Shown piece by piece: positions 9,671 through 18,023 of a DNA stretch of 40,059 bases. The DNA is taken from positions 1-40,059 of the forward strand of contig NZ_JAGOID010000018.1 in the NCBI RefSeq assembly GCF_017995835.1, given 5' to 3'. The first letter of the stretch is position 1; each line of letters begins with the position of its first letter. The DNA is from Amaricoccus sp. Lineage in GTDB: Bacteria > Pseudomonadota > Alphaproteobacteria > Rhodobacterales > Rhodobacteraceae. The notes below the pieces were generated by a model, which was not told the DNA's origin, did no database searches, and saw only the letters and a list, made by a program, of their open reading frames with translations. Made by a program: the position numbers and the translations under genes.

Positions 9671-9801
9671 GGAATCAGGTCGACCGCCGGGCGCCGTGAC
9701 CGCATGTGGGTGCGGCTGTCCTTCAGGTACAGGAATCAGGTCGACCGCCGGGCGCCGTGACCGCATGTGGGTGCGGCTGTCCTTCAGGTACAGGAATCAG
9801 G
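9671..9801. repeat. 61-bp tandem repeat, 2.15 copies
   Basis: Copy 1 is 9671-9731, copy 2 is 9732-9792, identical by eye, and a 9-base start of a third copy is 9793-9801 (GGAATCAGG). The unit is not a multiple of three and is not coding. The repeat lies at the outer 5' edge of the IS110 element, so it may represent a duplication of the element end or of part of its guide RNA. Confidence 0.85.
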
Positions 9802-9868
9802 CTTGCCACTTTTTGACGGACGGCTGACGCGCGTTCACGACGGGGGCGCGGGCGGTCGTGTGGCGCCA

Positions 9869-9897
9869 TTGCCCGGACCGACCGGAGGATATACATT
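9869..9897 (+). promoter_or_regulatory. Candidate vapBC promoter
   Basis: TTGCCC (9869-9874) and TACATT (9892-9897) are separated by 17 bases. The -10 lies inside the inverted-repeat operator at 9888-9912, so repressor binding there would block RNA polymerase. Confidence 0.4.
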
Positions 9898-9912
9898 GCG
9901 GTCGCGTATATC
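9888..9912. promoter_or_regulatory. Operator-like inverted repeat upstream of vapB
   Basis: GATATAC (9888-9894) and GTATATC (9906-9912) are perfect inverted copies 11 bases apart. The site ends immediately before the first vapB ATG and overlaps the candidate -10. AbrB-like antitoxins bind such dyads to repress their own operon. Confidence 0.65.
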
Positions 9913-9924
9913 ATGGAGCCGGCC

Positions 9925-10155
9925 ATGCAGGTTTCGCGTTGGGGGAACAGCCTCGCGGTGCGACTTCCCGCGGGCGTCGTCGAGGCGCTGGGGTTGAAGG
10001 AGGGCGACGAGATCGAGATCGCGGTCGAGGATGGCCGCCGGTTCAACGTCCGGCGCAAGCCCGACCCCGAGGAAGTGCTCGCGCGCCTGCGCGGGCTCCG
10101 GGGCCGGCTGCCCGCCGACTTCCGCTTCGACCGGGAAGCAGCCAGCGAGCGATGA
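9925..10155 (+). CDS. vapB: VapB-type antitoxin, AbrB/MazE family
   Basis: 76 aa. The swapped-hairpin AbrB DNA-binding domain is clear: MQVSRWGNSLAVRLPAGVV and LGLKEGDEIEI (residues 1-36). The C-terminal tail (about 45-76) is charged and would bind the toxin. I chose ATG 9925 because GGAG lies 7 bases before it and the protein then begins with the family's usual MQVSRWGN. The upstream ATG at 9913 has no ribosome site and touches the operator. It overlaps vapC by ATGA. Confidence 0.92.
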   Translation: MQVSRWGNSLAVRLPAGVVEALGLKEGDEIEIAVEDGRRFNVRRKPDPEEVLARLRGLRGRLPADFRFDREAASER

Positions 10156-10556
10156 GCGGCGCGACGTTCTTCGACACCAACGTCATTGCCTATCTCCTGT
10201 CGAGCGACGCGAGGAAGGCGGAGATCGCCGAACGGCGGCTGGCGCAGGGCGGAACGATCAGCGTCCAGGTGCTGAACGAGCTCGCGAACGTGGCGCGACG
10301 CAAGGCGGGCCTCGGCTGGGGAGAGACGGCGGAGCTGCTCGCCGGGGTGAGGCGCCTCGTCGCCGTCGCGCCGCTGACGGTCGAGACGCACGAACTCGGG
10401 ATGGCGCTGGCGGAGCGGCACGGCTTTTCCGTCTACGACGCCATGATCGTTGCGGCGGGGCTGCTCGCCGGGTGCGAGACGCTGCTGTCGGAGGACATGC
10501 AGGACGGGATGCTGGTGGCGGGGCGGATGCGGGTGGTGAATCCGTTCGCCGGTTGA
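10152..10556 (+). CDS. vapC: VapC-type PIN-domain ribonuclease toxin
   Basis: 134 aa. The PIN fold acidic residues are visible: Asp8 in FFDTNVIAYLL, the Glu in VQVLNELANVA (about 43), and the later YDAMIVAAG and LLSEDMQDG segments. VapC toxins cleave tRNA or rRNA when released from the antitoxin. The ATG overlaps the vapB stop (ATGA), the usual arrangement. With ParDE next door and an IS110 on the other side, it belongs to an accessory island. Confidence 0.92.
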   Translation: MSGATFFDTNVIAYLLSSDARKAEIAERRLAQGGTISVQVLNELANVARRKAGLGWGETAELLAGVRRLVAVAPLTVETHELGMALAERHGFSVYDAMIVAAGLLAGCETLLSEDMQDGMLVAGRMRVVNPFAG

Positions 10557-10666
10557 GCAGGCGTCGGGACGACGGCGACGATACCGATCCACACCGACAC
10601 CTCGCCGGCGATGCTCGACGTGCTCGCCAGGCTGAAGGGGTAGGCAGGGCGCGGTCGCGCGAGACG

Positions 10667-10993
10667 TCAGCCATCGTCGGCGAGAAGGGTCGCCGGGATG
10701 TCGCGGCTTGCGTGCAGGATGCGCCAGACGACCACCGCGTTCTCGGCCTCGACATAGAAGACGAGGTAGGGGAAGCGCCGGACCGGCCAGACCCGCAAAC
10801 CCGGCAGGTCCAGCACGTGCCCGTACCGGGGCGAGCCGGAGTCCGGATGACCGCCGATATGGCCAAGGGCGCGCTCCACCGCCTGCGTGAAGCGGAAGGC
10901 GACGGCTTCGCCTGCTTCCGTGCGGCAGGCGAAGGCGCCGGCGCGGACGTCGAGACGCGCCGCGTCGCCGAGGTGGACAGGCTTCGGCGTCAC
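10667..10993 (-). CDS. parE: RelE/ParE family toxin
   Basis: 108 aa from a GTG at 10993 that overlaps the antitoxin stop (GTGA). The fold signature is seen in the C-terminal half: PRYGHVLDLPGLRVWPVRRFPYLVFYVEAENAVVVWRILH shortened here as GLRVWPVRRFPYLVFY plus VVWRILHASRDIP. Such ParE toxins act on DNA gyrase or, for RelE types, on ribosomes; the ParD partner favours gyrase. The N-terminus (residues 1-25) is less typical. It is the last gene of the minus-strand antitoxin/toxin run. Confidence 0.85.
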   Translation of the reverse strand: MTPKPVHLGDAARLDVRAGAFACRTEAGEAVAFRFTQAVERALGHIGGHPDSGSPRYGHVLDLPGLRVWPVRRFPYLVFYVEAENAVVVWRILHASRDIPATLLADDG

Positions 10994-11229
10994 GCGGCTC
11001 CCGCGTCGCGGATCTCGTCGCGCAGGGAGTCGAAGAAGGCCGCGTCGGCGAGGACCCCCGGCCCGGAGGCGGCGCCTTCGAGCAGGAGTTCGCGCAGGTG
11101 CTGGCGGTCCCGCTCGCGCCGGATCAGGTCGCGCAGGTATTCGCTGGCGCTGCCGTAGCCACGGGCGGCGACCTGCGCGTCGACGTAGGACTTCAGGCTG
11201 TCGGGGAGGGAGATGTTCATCGTGGTCAT
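10990..11229 (-). CDS. parD: ParD-type (CC2985-like) ribbon-helix-helix antitoxin
   Basis: 79 aa. The N-terminus MNISLPDSLKSYVDAQV is a ribbon-helix-helix strand and helix, followed by GSASEYLRDLIRRERDR and a toxin-binding tail. I chose ATG 11229 (MTTMNISL); ATG 11220 is also possible. The longer frame upstream to 11307 adds residues foreign to the family. Translation is coupled to parE by the GTGA overlap. It would repress its own operon and neutralise ParE. Confidence 0.9.
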   Translation of the reverse strand: MTTMNISLPDSLKSYVDAQVAARGYGSASEYLRDLIRRERDRQHLRELLLEGAASGPGVLADAAFFDSLRDEIRDAGAA

Positions 11230-11288
11230 GGCGACGAGTGTGGGCGCGATGGCAAGATTTGGCAAGCCTTCGGTCCTGCGCTGGCTCA

Positions 11289-11492
11289 CTACAGGGGAGG
11301 GAGCCACCGGGCGATCTCGGCCTTGACCTCCTCATGGGGGATTCCCTTGCCGGCCTCGATCTCGGCATTTCCCGCCTCGATCGCTTCGAGCACGTGGAGG
11401 CGGTAGGCGATCTCCTCGAAGGAGGCCGTGTCCGGGAGGGCGCTGATCGCGGCGAGGGCGGCCTGCCTGGGGGTTGGCGTGGGCCTGGTCAT
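11289..11492 (-). CDS. Antitoxin-like small protein without an adjacent dedicated toxin
   Basis: 67 aa. The sequence, with FEEIAYRLHVLEAIEAG and a closing IPHEEVKAEIARWL, resembles the small helical antitoxins that usually precede a RelE/ParE toxin. Here the next gene, 60 bases on, is parD rather than a toxin. It may be an extra member of a three-gene module, a leftover of a displaced pair, or an anti-addiction gene. The identity rests on pattern memory only. Confidence 0.6.
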   Translation of the reverse strand: MTRPTPTPRQAALAAISALPDTASFEEIAYRLHVLEAIEAGNAEIEAGKGIPHEEVKAEIARWLPPL

Positions 11493-11616
11493 GGGCGGGA
11501 GGGTAGCGCAGGAGGAGGGTTTGGGGAAAGTGGTGGGTCGATAGCGGACCCTACGCTGGCTCGCCCATTGAGTTGGGCGGTCAGAGAGGTGGGTGCGAGC
11601 ACCCGCTCTACTCTTG

Positions 11617-12459
11617 CTAGCGAGGAGAGACTAGCGATTGAACCAGATTCCTATTCTTCCCGGCGAACGTCTCGCTCTGCTTGCTCCACCCGATGTTTAA
11701 CCGTCGAACTTGATCCGTGCTGATAGCGAATATTCTTCGTTCTCTGTTCACGGGGGTCTCTCCAACAAGTCCGATTGCAGTTGTTGGATTGATCGGCATC
11801 CAGTACTCGCGCCCATACTGCGCGTGGGGATCGGGAAACGCGGCAACTGGACGACCCCCGATGATGAACTCTCTTCCGGTGGGCGCAATAGCGAAAACTG
11901 GTATCAGTGCAGCCAGCGCTTTTAACACGGTATCACCCTGGTGGGCTAGGACTTGGGTTCGAACGTAGTCCTCGTCCTCTCTCACGGAATCCGGATGGAA
12001 GAAGTCTCTGCGCTCTTGGTCGCTCATACCGAATTCGGCTTCGACAGTTGCGGCAACATTCTTAAGCATGTCTTTTATACTAAGATGTAGACCAACATGA
12101 TCGTGAAATTCCTTTGTCCTCTTAAATTGATTGTAGAATAGATGAGCGACGAATGCCTTGCTTTCATCAACTACGTACGGCTCGTAGCCGGCGTCGATTG
12201 CAGCCTCAACCTCCGCAACGAAACACGCGGCCTCGTCGTCCAGTTTTTGATATAAACCTCTTTCTAGCCCGTCGTCGATGACTCCGGTTCTGTAGCAAAC
12301 AGAATTTAGATGTGATCCATAGAATACCGAGTTTATATTCCTAGCGTGAACGCCCTTATCCGCTGCGTGACGTGAATAGTAGTATAAGCTCTTACCCGAG
12401 AAACAGAACCGACGCAAAAGCCATTTAGGAACGTAGTGATGGCGCCGCGATCTAGACAT
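11617..12459 (-). CDS. DUF4238 domain-containing protein
   Basis: 280 aa. The N-terminus [16 protein letters not shown] is the family signature (RHHYVPxxxLRxF); later segments include [11 protein letters not shown] (about 106-116) and [14 protein letters not shown] (about 198-211), matching the general DUF4238 layout. The function is unknown, although these proteins are patchily distributed and often sit in mobile regions. Base composition is clearly lower in G+C than every neighbour and codon use is mixed, pointing to recent transfer. Its ATG (12459) lies inside the last codons of thyX, an 8-base overlap, so it may be translated by coupling with thyX. Confidence 0.85.
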   Translation of the reverse strand: MSRSRRHHYVPKWLLRRFCFSGKSLYYYSRHAADKGVHARNINSVFYGSHLNSVCYRTGVIDDGLERGLYQKLDDEAACFVAEVEAAIDAGYEPYVVDESKAFVAHLFYNQFKRTKEFHDHVGLHLSIKDMLKNVAATVEAEFGMSDQERRDFFHPDSVREDEDYVRTQVLAHQGDTVLKALAALIPVFAIAPTGREFIIGGRPVAAFPDPHAQYGREYWMPINPTTAIGLVGETPVNRERRIFAISTDQVRRLNIGWSKQSETFAGKNRNLVQSLVSPR

Positions 12460-13366
12460 TGCTCAGTAGCGCCCCCTCAAACTCCCGCCACTCGCCCGCG
12501 CTCATCCCCACGTCCTCGCGCGTCACCGTCTCGCCCTTCAGCATCCGGCGCAGGGCCTCCATGCCCTTGCCGGAGAACTGCACGGCGTTCAGGCGGTAGT
12601 CCTCGAAGGCGTCCCACGCCGCCGGCACCCAGTCCTTCACCACCTCGCACAGGGCTTCGGCGTAGGCGCGGATCTCGTACTGGGCGTGGGCGTCGGCGCG
12701 CAGGCGCAGGAAGTGGAAAAGGTTGTGCAGGTCGACCTTCCAGTACCACTGGGTGTAGACGTTCATCGGCAGGTTCATCCGGGCGAGTTCGCGGGCGAGG
12801 CCGGCCTGGCCGTCCTGCGACAGCATCGCCTCGTAGTGGTCGTAGGCGCGTCCGGAATCCTCGCGCAGGATCGCGAGGACCCGCGCCGCCTCGGCGCCCG
12901 CCAGCAGCTCGCCGCGGCCCTGGTTGTTGACCCGGCTCTGCGCGGCGAGGTGCTCCGGGGCGGGGATGTAGAACTCGCGGTCGAGGATCGAGTAGCGGGC
13001 GGAGTATTCGTTGACGTTGGCGGTGCGGTGGCGGATCCACTGGCGGGCGACGAACACCGGCAGCTTCACGTGCAGCTTGATCTCGCACATCTCAAAGGGG
13101 GTCGAGTGCCAGTGCCGCATCAGGTAGCGGATCAGGCCGGCGTCGTCGCGGGCGGTCTTCGTGCCCTGGCCGTAGGAGACGCGGGCGGCCTGCACGATGG
13201 CGGCGTCGTCGCCCATGTAGTCGACGACCCGGATCAACCCGTGGTCGAGGACCGGGATCGCCCGGTGCAGCCAGGCCTCCATCCCCGGCGAGATCGCGCG
13301 CGAGGTCACCCGGGCGTCGGCGCGGGCGGCGGCGATTTCGGCCTGTTGTTCCGGCGTCAGCGGCAT
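12452..13366 (-). CDS. thyX: Flavin-dependent thymidylate synthase
   Basis: 304 aa. The signature motif [15 protein letters not shown] (from residue 112) matches the ThyX motif RHRxxSxNExSxRY, with an Ala in place of the first Ser of the loose consensus. Conserved helices with [18 protein letters not shown] (about 53-70) and [19 protein letters not shown] are present. It makes dTMP from dUMP using FAD, NADPH and methylene-THF. The start at 13366 fits a full-length protein. The last residues (LLSNV) overlap the foreign DUF4238 gene, so the original C-terminus may have been altered at the insertion point. Confidence 0.97.
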   Translation of the reverse strand: MPLTPEQQAEIAAARADARVTSRAISPGMEAWLHRAIPVLDHGLIRVVDYMGDDAAIVQAARVSYGQGTKTARDDAGLIRYLMRHWHSTPFEMCEIKLHVKLPVFVARQWIRHRTANVNEYSARYSILDREFYIPAPEHLAAQSRVNNQGRGELLAGAEAARVLAILREDSGRAYDHYEAMLSQDGQAGLARELARMNLPMNVYTQWYWKVDLHNLFHFLRLRADAHAQYEIRAYAEALCEVVKDWVPAAWDAFEDYRLNAVQFSGKGMEALRRMLKGETVTREDVGMSAGEWREFEGALLSNV

Positions 13367-13440
13367 ATCTTTGTTCCCAGGGGGCGGGCGGGTGAGTCGC
13401 CGCCACTACATATGGCATTAGACCGCAAGGGGAGCCCCAG

Positions 13441-13869
13441 ATGAAGATGAAATATCTCCATACGATGGTGCGGGTGAAGGATCTCGAGGCCTCGATGCGG
13501 TTCTACGGGCTGCTCGGGCTGAGGGAGACGCGCCGGGTGGAGAGCGAGCAGGGGCGGTTCACGCTGGTCTTCATGGCGCCGCCGGGGCAGGAGGAGTGTC
13601 CGGTGGAGCTGACCCACAACTGGGACGGCGACGCGGGGCTGCCGTCCGACAGCCGGCACTTCGGCCATCTCGCCTACGAGGTCGCGAACATCTACGACAA
13701 ATGCGCCGAGCTGGCGGCGGCGGGGGTCGTCATCAACCGCCCGCCGCGCGACGGGCGCATGGCCTTCGTGCGCAGCCCCGACAACGTCTCGATCGAGCTC
13801 TTGCAGTCGGGGCCGGCGCTGCCGCCGGCGGAACCATGGAAAAGCGCCCCGAACGTCGGCCACTGGTAG
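13441..13869 (+). CDS. gloA: Lactoylglutathione lyase (glyoxalase I)
   Basis: 142 aa, one VOC-fold monomer of glyoxalase I. The four metal ligands can be placed: His7 (YLHTMV), Glu57 (PVELTHN), His76 (FGHLAYEV) and Glu119 (VSIELLQ). It turns the hemithioacetal of methylglyoxal and glutathione into S-lactoylglutathione. It starts at ATG 13441, divergent from thyX. Its end overlaps the start of the DUF1194 gene by 34 bases in another frame. Confidence 0.95.
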   Translation: MKMKYLHTMVRVKDLEASMRFYGLLGLRETRRVESEQGRFTLVFMAPPGQEECPVELTHNWDGDAGLPSDSRHFGHLAYEVANIYDKCAELAAAGVVINRPPRDGRMAFVRSPDNVSIELLQSGPALPPAEPWKSAPNVGHW

Positions 13870-14540
13870 CCGCGGCGCTCGCGCTGGGGCTCGCCGCCGC
13901 CGCGCCCGCGGCGGCGCAGGACTGCCGCATCGCGCTGGCGCTGGCCATCGACGTGTCCTCGTCGGTCGACGCGGCCGAGTACCGGTTGCAGGCCGGGGGC
14001 CTCGCCGCGGCGCTGCGCGACGCGCAGGTCGCCGCCGCCTTCCTCGCCGTGCCGGGGCAGGTCGTCGAGCTGACGATCTTCGAGTGGAGCGGCCGGCGGC
14101 AGCAGGCGACGGCGCTCGACTGGACGACCATCGCCAGCGCCGACGACCTCTATGACGTCGCGGCGCGGCTGGAGGCCTGGCCGCGCGCCTTCGCCCGCCA
14201 CGCCACCGCCATCGGCGAGGCGATGCTCTACGGCGCCGAGGCGCTCGCCGGCCGGCCGGACTGCCCGGAGCGGATCATCGACGTCTCCGGGGACGGGGAG
14301 ACCAACGACGGCATCTCGCCGCTGGTCGCCCGGCAGAGCCCGCTGCTCGAGGGCGTGACGGTCAACGGCCTCGTCATCGGCGTGACCCGTCGCATCCTGC
14401 GCCGCCACTACGAGGCCTTCGTGATCCACGGGCCGGGCGCCTTCGTCGAGATGGCGGACGACCACGGCGACTTCTCCCGCGCCATGCGGCGCAAGCTGAT
14501 CCGCGAGTTGCAGCCGAGGGCCATCAGCATGGCGGACTGA
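13836..14540 (+). CDS. Secreted DUF1194 (von Willebrand A-like) protein
   Basis: 234 aa. A signal peptide (hydrophobic run LVAAALALGLAAAAPAAAQ, cleavage about residue 28) is followed by DUF1194. The MIDAS-like DVSSSVDAAEY near the new N-terminus and VSGDGETNDG mark a vWA-type fold that may bind a metal ion and a partner protein in the periplasm. The start ATG 13836 lies inside gloA; later in-frame starts would remove the signal peptide. The role is unknown in this clade. Confidence 0.87.
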   Translation: MEKRPERRPLVAAALALGLAAAAPAAAQDCRIALALAIDVSSSVDAAEYRLQAGGLAAALRDAQVAAAFLAVPGQVVELTIFEWSGRRQQATALDWTTIASADDLYDVAARLEAWPRAFARHATAIGEAMLYGAEALAGRPDCPERIIDVSGDGETNDGISPLVARQSPLLEGVTVNGLVIGVTRRILRRHYEAFVIHGPGAFVEMADDHGDFSRAMRRKLIRELQPRAISMAD

Positions 14541-14651
14541 CGCGGCGGGATCGTGACATCGCGCTATGCGCGTGCCGCGTGCCGGCCTATGATCGCTTGC
14601 GGACCGAACGCGCGGCACGGGGACCGCGCGGGGCCGGAGGGGGACAGGATC

Positions 14652-15626
14652 ATGCACAGGACGCTTCTCGCCTGCGGACTTGCCGCGGGCCTTCTGGCGG
14701 CGGCAGGCCAGGCTGGCGCCGCGACGTTCACGAGCTTCTGGGCCTTCGGCGACAGCCTGTCCGACGACGGCAACCTCTCCGCCGCCACCGGCGGGGCCGT
14801 GCCGGCGCCGCCCTACTGGGAGGGGCGGGTCTCCAACGGCCAGGTCTGGGCCGAGCACGTCGCCCGGCGCTTCTCCAACAACGACCTCGAGACCGGGAAC
14901 TTCGCCTTCGCCTACGGCGCGGCCGGCGACCCGCCGCCGTTCAGCCCGGTGCCGTCGCCGCCGGTGCAGAACCTCTCCGGCCAGCTGGAGCTCTTCGACG
15001 CGGCGGCGCCGGGGCGGCTCGGCAAGCGGCCGCTGGCGAGCCTGTGGTTCGGGGCGAACGACCTGTTCTTCGGCGGCATCCCGACCGGCACGGCGGCCGC
15101 GGTCGGCACCGCGGCGGCGGACCGTGTCGCCGACGGCGCGCTGGCGCTAAAGGACCGCGGCGTGCGCGACGTCATGCTGTGGAACCTGCCCTCCATCGAC
15201 GAGACCCCGGCCTTCAAGATCATCAACCCCGGCGGCGCCCAGCAGGCCAAGGAGGGCAGCGACGCCTTCAACGCCCGCCTCGACGAGCGGATCTCCGGCC
15301 TGCGCGACCAGGGCGTGCGGGTGACGAAGATGGACGCCCACGCGCTCTTCCGGGCGCTGATCGACGATCCGGCCGCCTTCGGGGTGATCGACGCGACGAC
15401 GCCCTGCTACGTGCCGGGCACGGACATCTATTGCGGCGCGGACATGGCGCCGCTGCTCGCCTTCTTCGATCCGGTGCATCCGAGCTCGACGATCCATGCC
15501 GCGCTCGCCCGCGAGGCGCTGGCGCGGGTGCAGCCGGTTCCGCTGCCGGCGCCGGTGGCGCTGCTGCTGGCCGGTCTCGCGGCGCTCGGCGTCCTCGGGC
15601 GGCGGCGCGCGACCGGCGTCGCCTGA
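14652..15626 (+). CDS. SGNH/GDSL hydrolase with a VPLPA C-terminal sorting signal
   Basis: 324 aa. Signal peptide 1-23, then the catalytic block FGDSLSDDGN with Ser35, a GAND block (WFGANDLFF) and a C-terminal DPVHPS block with the Asp273/His276 pair. These are the catalytic residues of the GDSL esterase/lipase family, close in layout to autotransporter-type esterases. The tail VPLPAPVALLLAGLAALG followed by RRR (from about residue 296) is a VPLPA-CTERM signal: motif, helix, basic cluster. In known systems exosortase XrtD-type enzymes process such tails, so the protein should be exported and handled by an exosortase encoded elsewhere. Confidence 0.88.
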   Translation: MHRTLLACGLAAGLLAAAGQAGAATFTSFWAFGDSLSDDGNLSAATGGAVPAPPYWEGRVSNGQVWAEHVARRFSNNDLETGNFAFAYGAAGDPPPFSPVPSPPVQNLSGQLELFDAAAPGRLGKRPLASLWFGANDLFFGGIPTGTAAAVGTAAADRVADGALALKDRGVRDVMLWNLPSIDETPAFKIINPGGAQQAKEGSDAFNARLDERISGLRDQGVRVTKMDAHALFRALIDDPAAFGVIDATTPCYVPGTDIYCGADMAPLLAFFDPVHPSSTIHAALAREALARVQPVPLPAPVALLLAGLAALGVLGRRRATGVA

Positions 15627-15636
15627 CGGACGGCGG

Positions 15637-15990
15637 TCAGGGCTCCAGGACGGCGTAGATCTTCGTCACGCGGCCGAGCGATTCCCAGACGCCGCGGAAG
15701 CCGGCCGCGATGACGAAGGCCTCGCCCGGGCCGAACTCGACGGCGCCGCCGGTGCCCTCGAGGCGCACGCGGCCCTCGAGGAGCACGCACAGCTCGGTTT
15801 CCGTGTACTCGACGCGACGGACGCCCGCCTCCGAACTCCAGTGCCCGGCATGGAACCGGCCGGCGGCGTCCGTGAAGGCGTTCCAGACCGTCGAGGCGCC
15901 GGAGCCGGAGACGATCCGGTCGGGCGCGGCGTCGGCGGGCTCGCCCGCGCCCGCGCGCAGGACAGGAACGACATGGGCGGGCAGGTTCAT
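15637..15990 (-). CDS. Cupin domain protein
   Basis: 117 aa. The small beta-barrel shows VEYTETELCVLLEGRVRLEG and the second cupin motif FGPGEAFVIAAGFRGVWE; the HWSSEAG and ETELC segments lie where the first motif ligands usually are. It resembles the Cupin_3 (ureidoglycine aminohydrolase-like) group, but substrate and metal cannot be assigned. I chose ATG 15990 because GGAGA precedes it by 7 bases. It is convergent with the GDSL gene. Confidence 0.82.
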   Translation of the reverse strand: MNLPAHVVPVLRAGAGEPADAAPDRIVSGSGASTVWNAFTDAAGRFHAGHWSSEAGVRRVEYTETELCVLLEGRVRLEGTGGAVEFGPGEAFVIAAGFRGVWESLGRVTKIYAVLEP

Positions 15991-16064
15991 CGCGGTCTCC
16001 TCGGCCGTTGCGGTGCGACGTGACCGGGCTTGCACGGGCGGTGCGTTTCCCGGGGGCGGCTGGG

Positions 16065-16643
16065 TTATCTCAGCATGTCGGCCGGCAGGAAGGGGAAGAA
16101 AACCCCGCCCGAGGCGACGCCGAACCACGGGGCGCCCGCGTGCAGCCGCTCCTCGCCGATCTCGACGAGCCGGTAGAAGCTCTTGCGGTCGATCAGCGCC
16201 TCCAGCCCGCGGCGCACGTGGACATACGGCGCGGGCTCGCCGGTCTCCGGGTCGAGCGCCACCCGGATCGGGTTCTCCGGTCCCGCCGTGGTCTCGTCGC
16301 CGACCTGGGTCGTGAAGGTGATCCGGCGTTCCGCGCCCTCGCCGGCGACGGTGAAGTCCACCGCGACGAAGGGGGCGTCGTCGACCCGGATGCCGACCTT
16401 CTCCACCGGGGTGACGAGAAAGTAGGCGTCGCCCTCGCGCTTCAGGATCGAGGAGAACAGCCGGACCAGCGGCTGCCGGCCGATCGGCGTGCCGAGGTAG
16501 AACCACGTGCCGTCGCGGGCGATGCGCATGTCGAGATCGCCGCAGAAGGGCGGGTTCCAGAGATGCACCGGCGGCGGCCCCCGGCGCGCCGCCCGGGTCG
16601 CGGCGGTGGCCAGCGTGTCAGCGGATGGGGCGGGGTCGGCCAT
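16065..16643 (-). CDS. DUF1285 domain-containing protein
   Basis: 192 aa. Family features include PPVHLWNPPFCGDLDMRIARDGTWFY (quoted in part: WNPPFCGDLDMRI), GTPIGRQPLVRLFSSIL and YFLVTPVEKVGIRVDDAPF. The function is unknown; the protein is cytosolic and widespread in Proteobacteria. In many alphaproteobacteria it lies next to moxR operons, as here (moxR is divergent). The ATG at 16643 follows GAGGAGGAC, which decides the start over an upstream ATG at 16691. Confidence 0.85.
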   Translation of the reverse strand: MADPAPSADTLATAATRAARRGPPPVHLWNPPFCGDLDMRIARDGTWFYLGTPIGRQPLVRLFSSILKREGDAYFLVTPVEKVGIRVDDAPFVAVDFTVAGEGAERRITFTTQVGDETTAGPENPIRVALDPETGEPAPYVHVRRGLEALIDRKSFYRLVEIGEERLHAGAPWFGVASGGVFFPFLPADMLR

Positions 16644-17015
16644 GGCGTCCTCCTCGCCGGCGAGGCTAGCCCCGGGCGACCGCGGGCGCAACTCGGCCCG
16701 GCAGGTTCCGCCCGCTGCGCGGCCGTCCCGGCGCCGCGTCGGCGTCGCGCCCGGTTGCAGCGTCGCGCCCGCGGCGCGCTGCGACGGCGGCGCGGGCGGC
16801 GCCGTTTCCCTGCCCCGACGGCGGCGCGGGCGGACGCCATCTCACGGCCCGACGGCGCGAGGGGATGCGCCGATGCGCCACAGGACGGGACAATCCGCCG
16901 GGCTTTCGCAGTTGTGACGCGCGAGAGGTTTGCCGCGTCGCCGGGGGCGGATATGCTCGCCCGATTGGCGATGCCCCCGGGCGGCGGGTCGCCGTCTCGG
17001 TTTGGAGGTAGGCGG
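16644..17015. other. G+C-rich divergent intergenic region with internal repeats
   Basis: 372 bases between DUF1285 and moxR with no convincing gene. It holds two copies of GCGTCGCGCCCG (16743-16754 and 16761-16772) and two copies of CGACGGCGGCGCGGGCGG (starting 16782 and 16816). The 22 bases 16765-16786 recur exactly at 23911-23932 beyond the end of the moxR operon. GGAGG at 17004-17008 is the moxR ribosome site. No clear promoter was recognised. Confidence 0.6.
16765..16786 (+). repeat. Repeat flanking the moxR operon, upstream copy
   Basis: Exact 22-base match to 23911-23932; a further matching block (GCGGCGCCGT then TTTCC) follows in both places after a short gap. The unit contains a GCGCC/GGCGC dyad. 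Confidence 0.8.

Positions 17016-18019
<1,004 letters not shown>

Positions 18020-18023
<4 letters not shown>

Larger units (their letters stand above)
8503..9801 (-). mobile_element. IS110-family insertion sequence (ends approximate)
   Basis: An element of about 1.3 kb, typical for IS110. The transposase lies on the minus strand. The left limit (3' end of the element) is set at about 8503, where similarity to a second locus at 35898-35992 stops. The right limit (5' end) is placed at the end of a 61-bp tandem repeat at 9801. IS110 elements lack terminal inverted repeats and make no long target duplication, so exact ends cannot be fixed by eye. The roughly 270 bases before the transposase contain a 40-bp perfect palindrome and the tandem repeat; in the IS110 group this side is where the guide (bridge/seek) RNA is encoded. 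Confidence 0.7.
9529..9801 (-). ncRNA. Candidate bridge/seek RNA region of the IS110 element
   Basis: The 273 bases upstream of the transposase have no convincing coding frame but strong structure: the 40-bp palindrome, two exact 61-base repeats each with the small hairpin CCGCA-N6-TGCGG, and several G+C stems. In IS110-group elements a structured guide RNA is encoded in this 5' non-coding end. This is inferred from position and structure; no RNA boundaries or guide loops were identified. Confidence 0.4.

Noticed and set aside
9671..9801. Possible CRISPR array from the tandem repeats
   Set aside because: The 61-base copies are directly adjacent with no spacers, only two complete units exist, and no cas gene is present.
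10557..10666. Short peptide frame after vapC (reading IPIHTDTSPAMLDVLARLKG)
   Set aside because: It looks protein-like for about 20 residues but has no start codon context or match that I recognise. It may be a gene scrap but cannot be supported.
13692..14858. Minus-strand frame of 388 codons opposite the DUF1194 gene
   Set aside because: The plus strand has a signal peptide and vWA-type motifs in a continuous gene order; the minus frame has neither.
16644..17015. Open frames in the DUF1285-moxR gap
   Set aside because: Peptides are Arg/Gly/Ala repeats from G+C-rich short repeats, without a ribosome site or conserved pattern.
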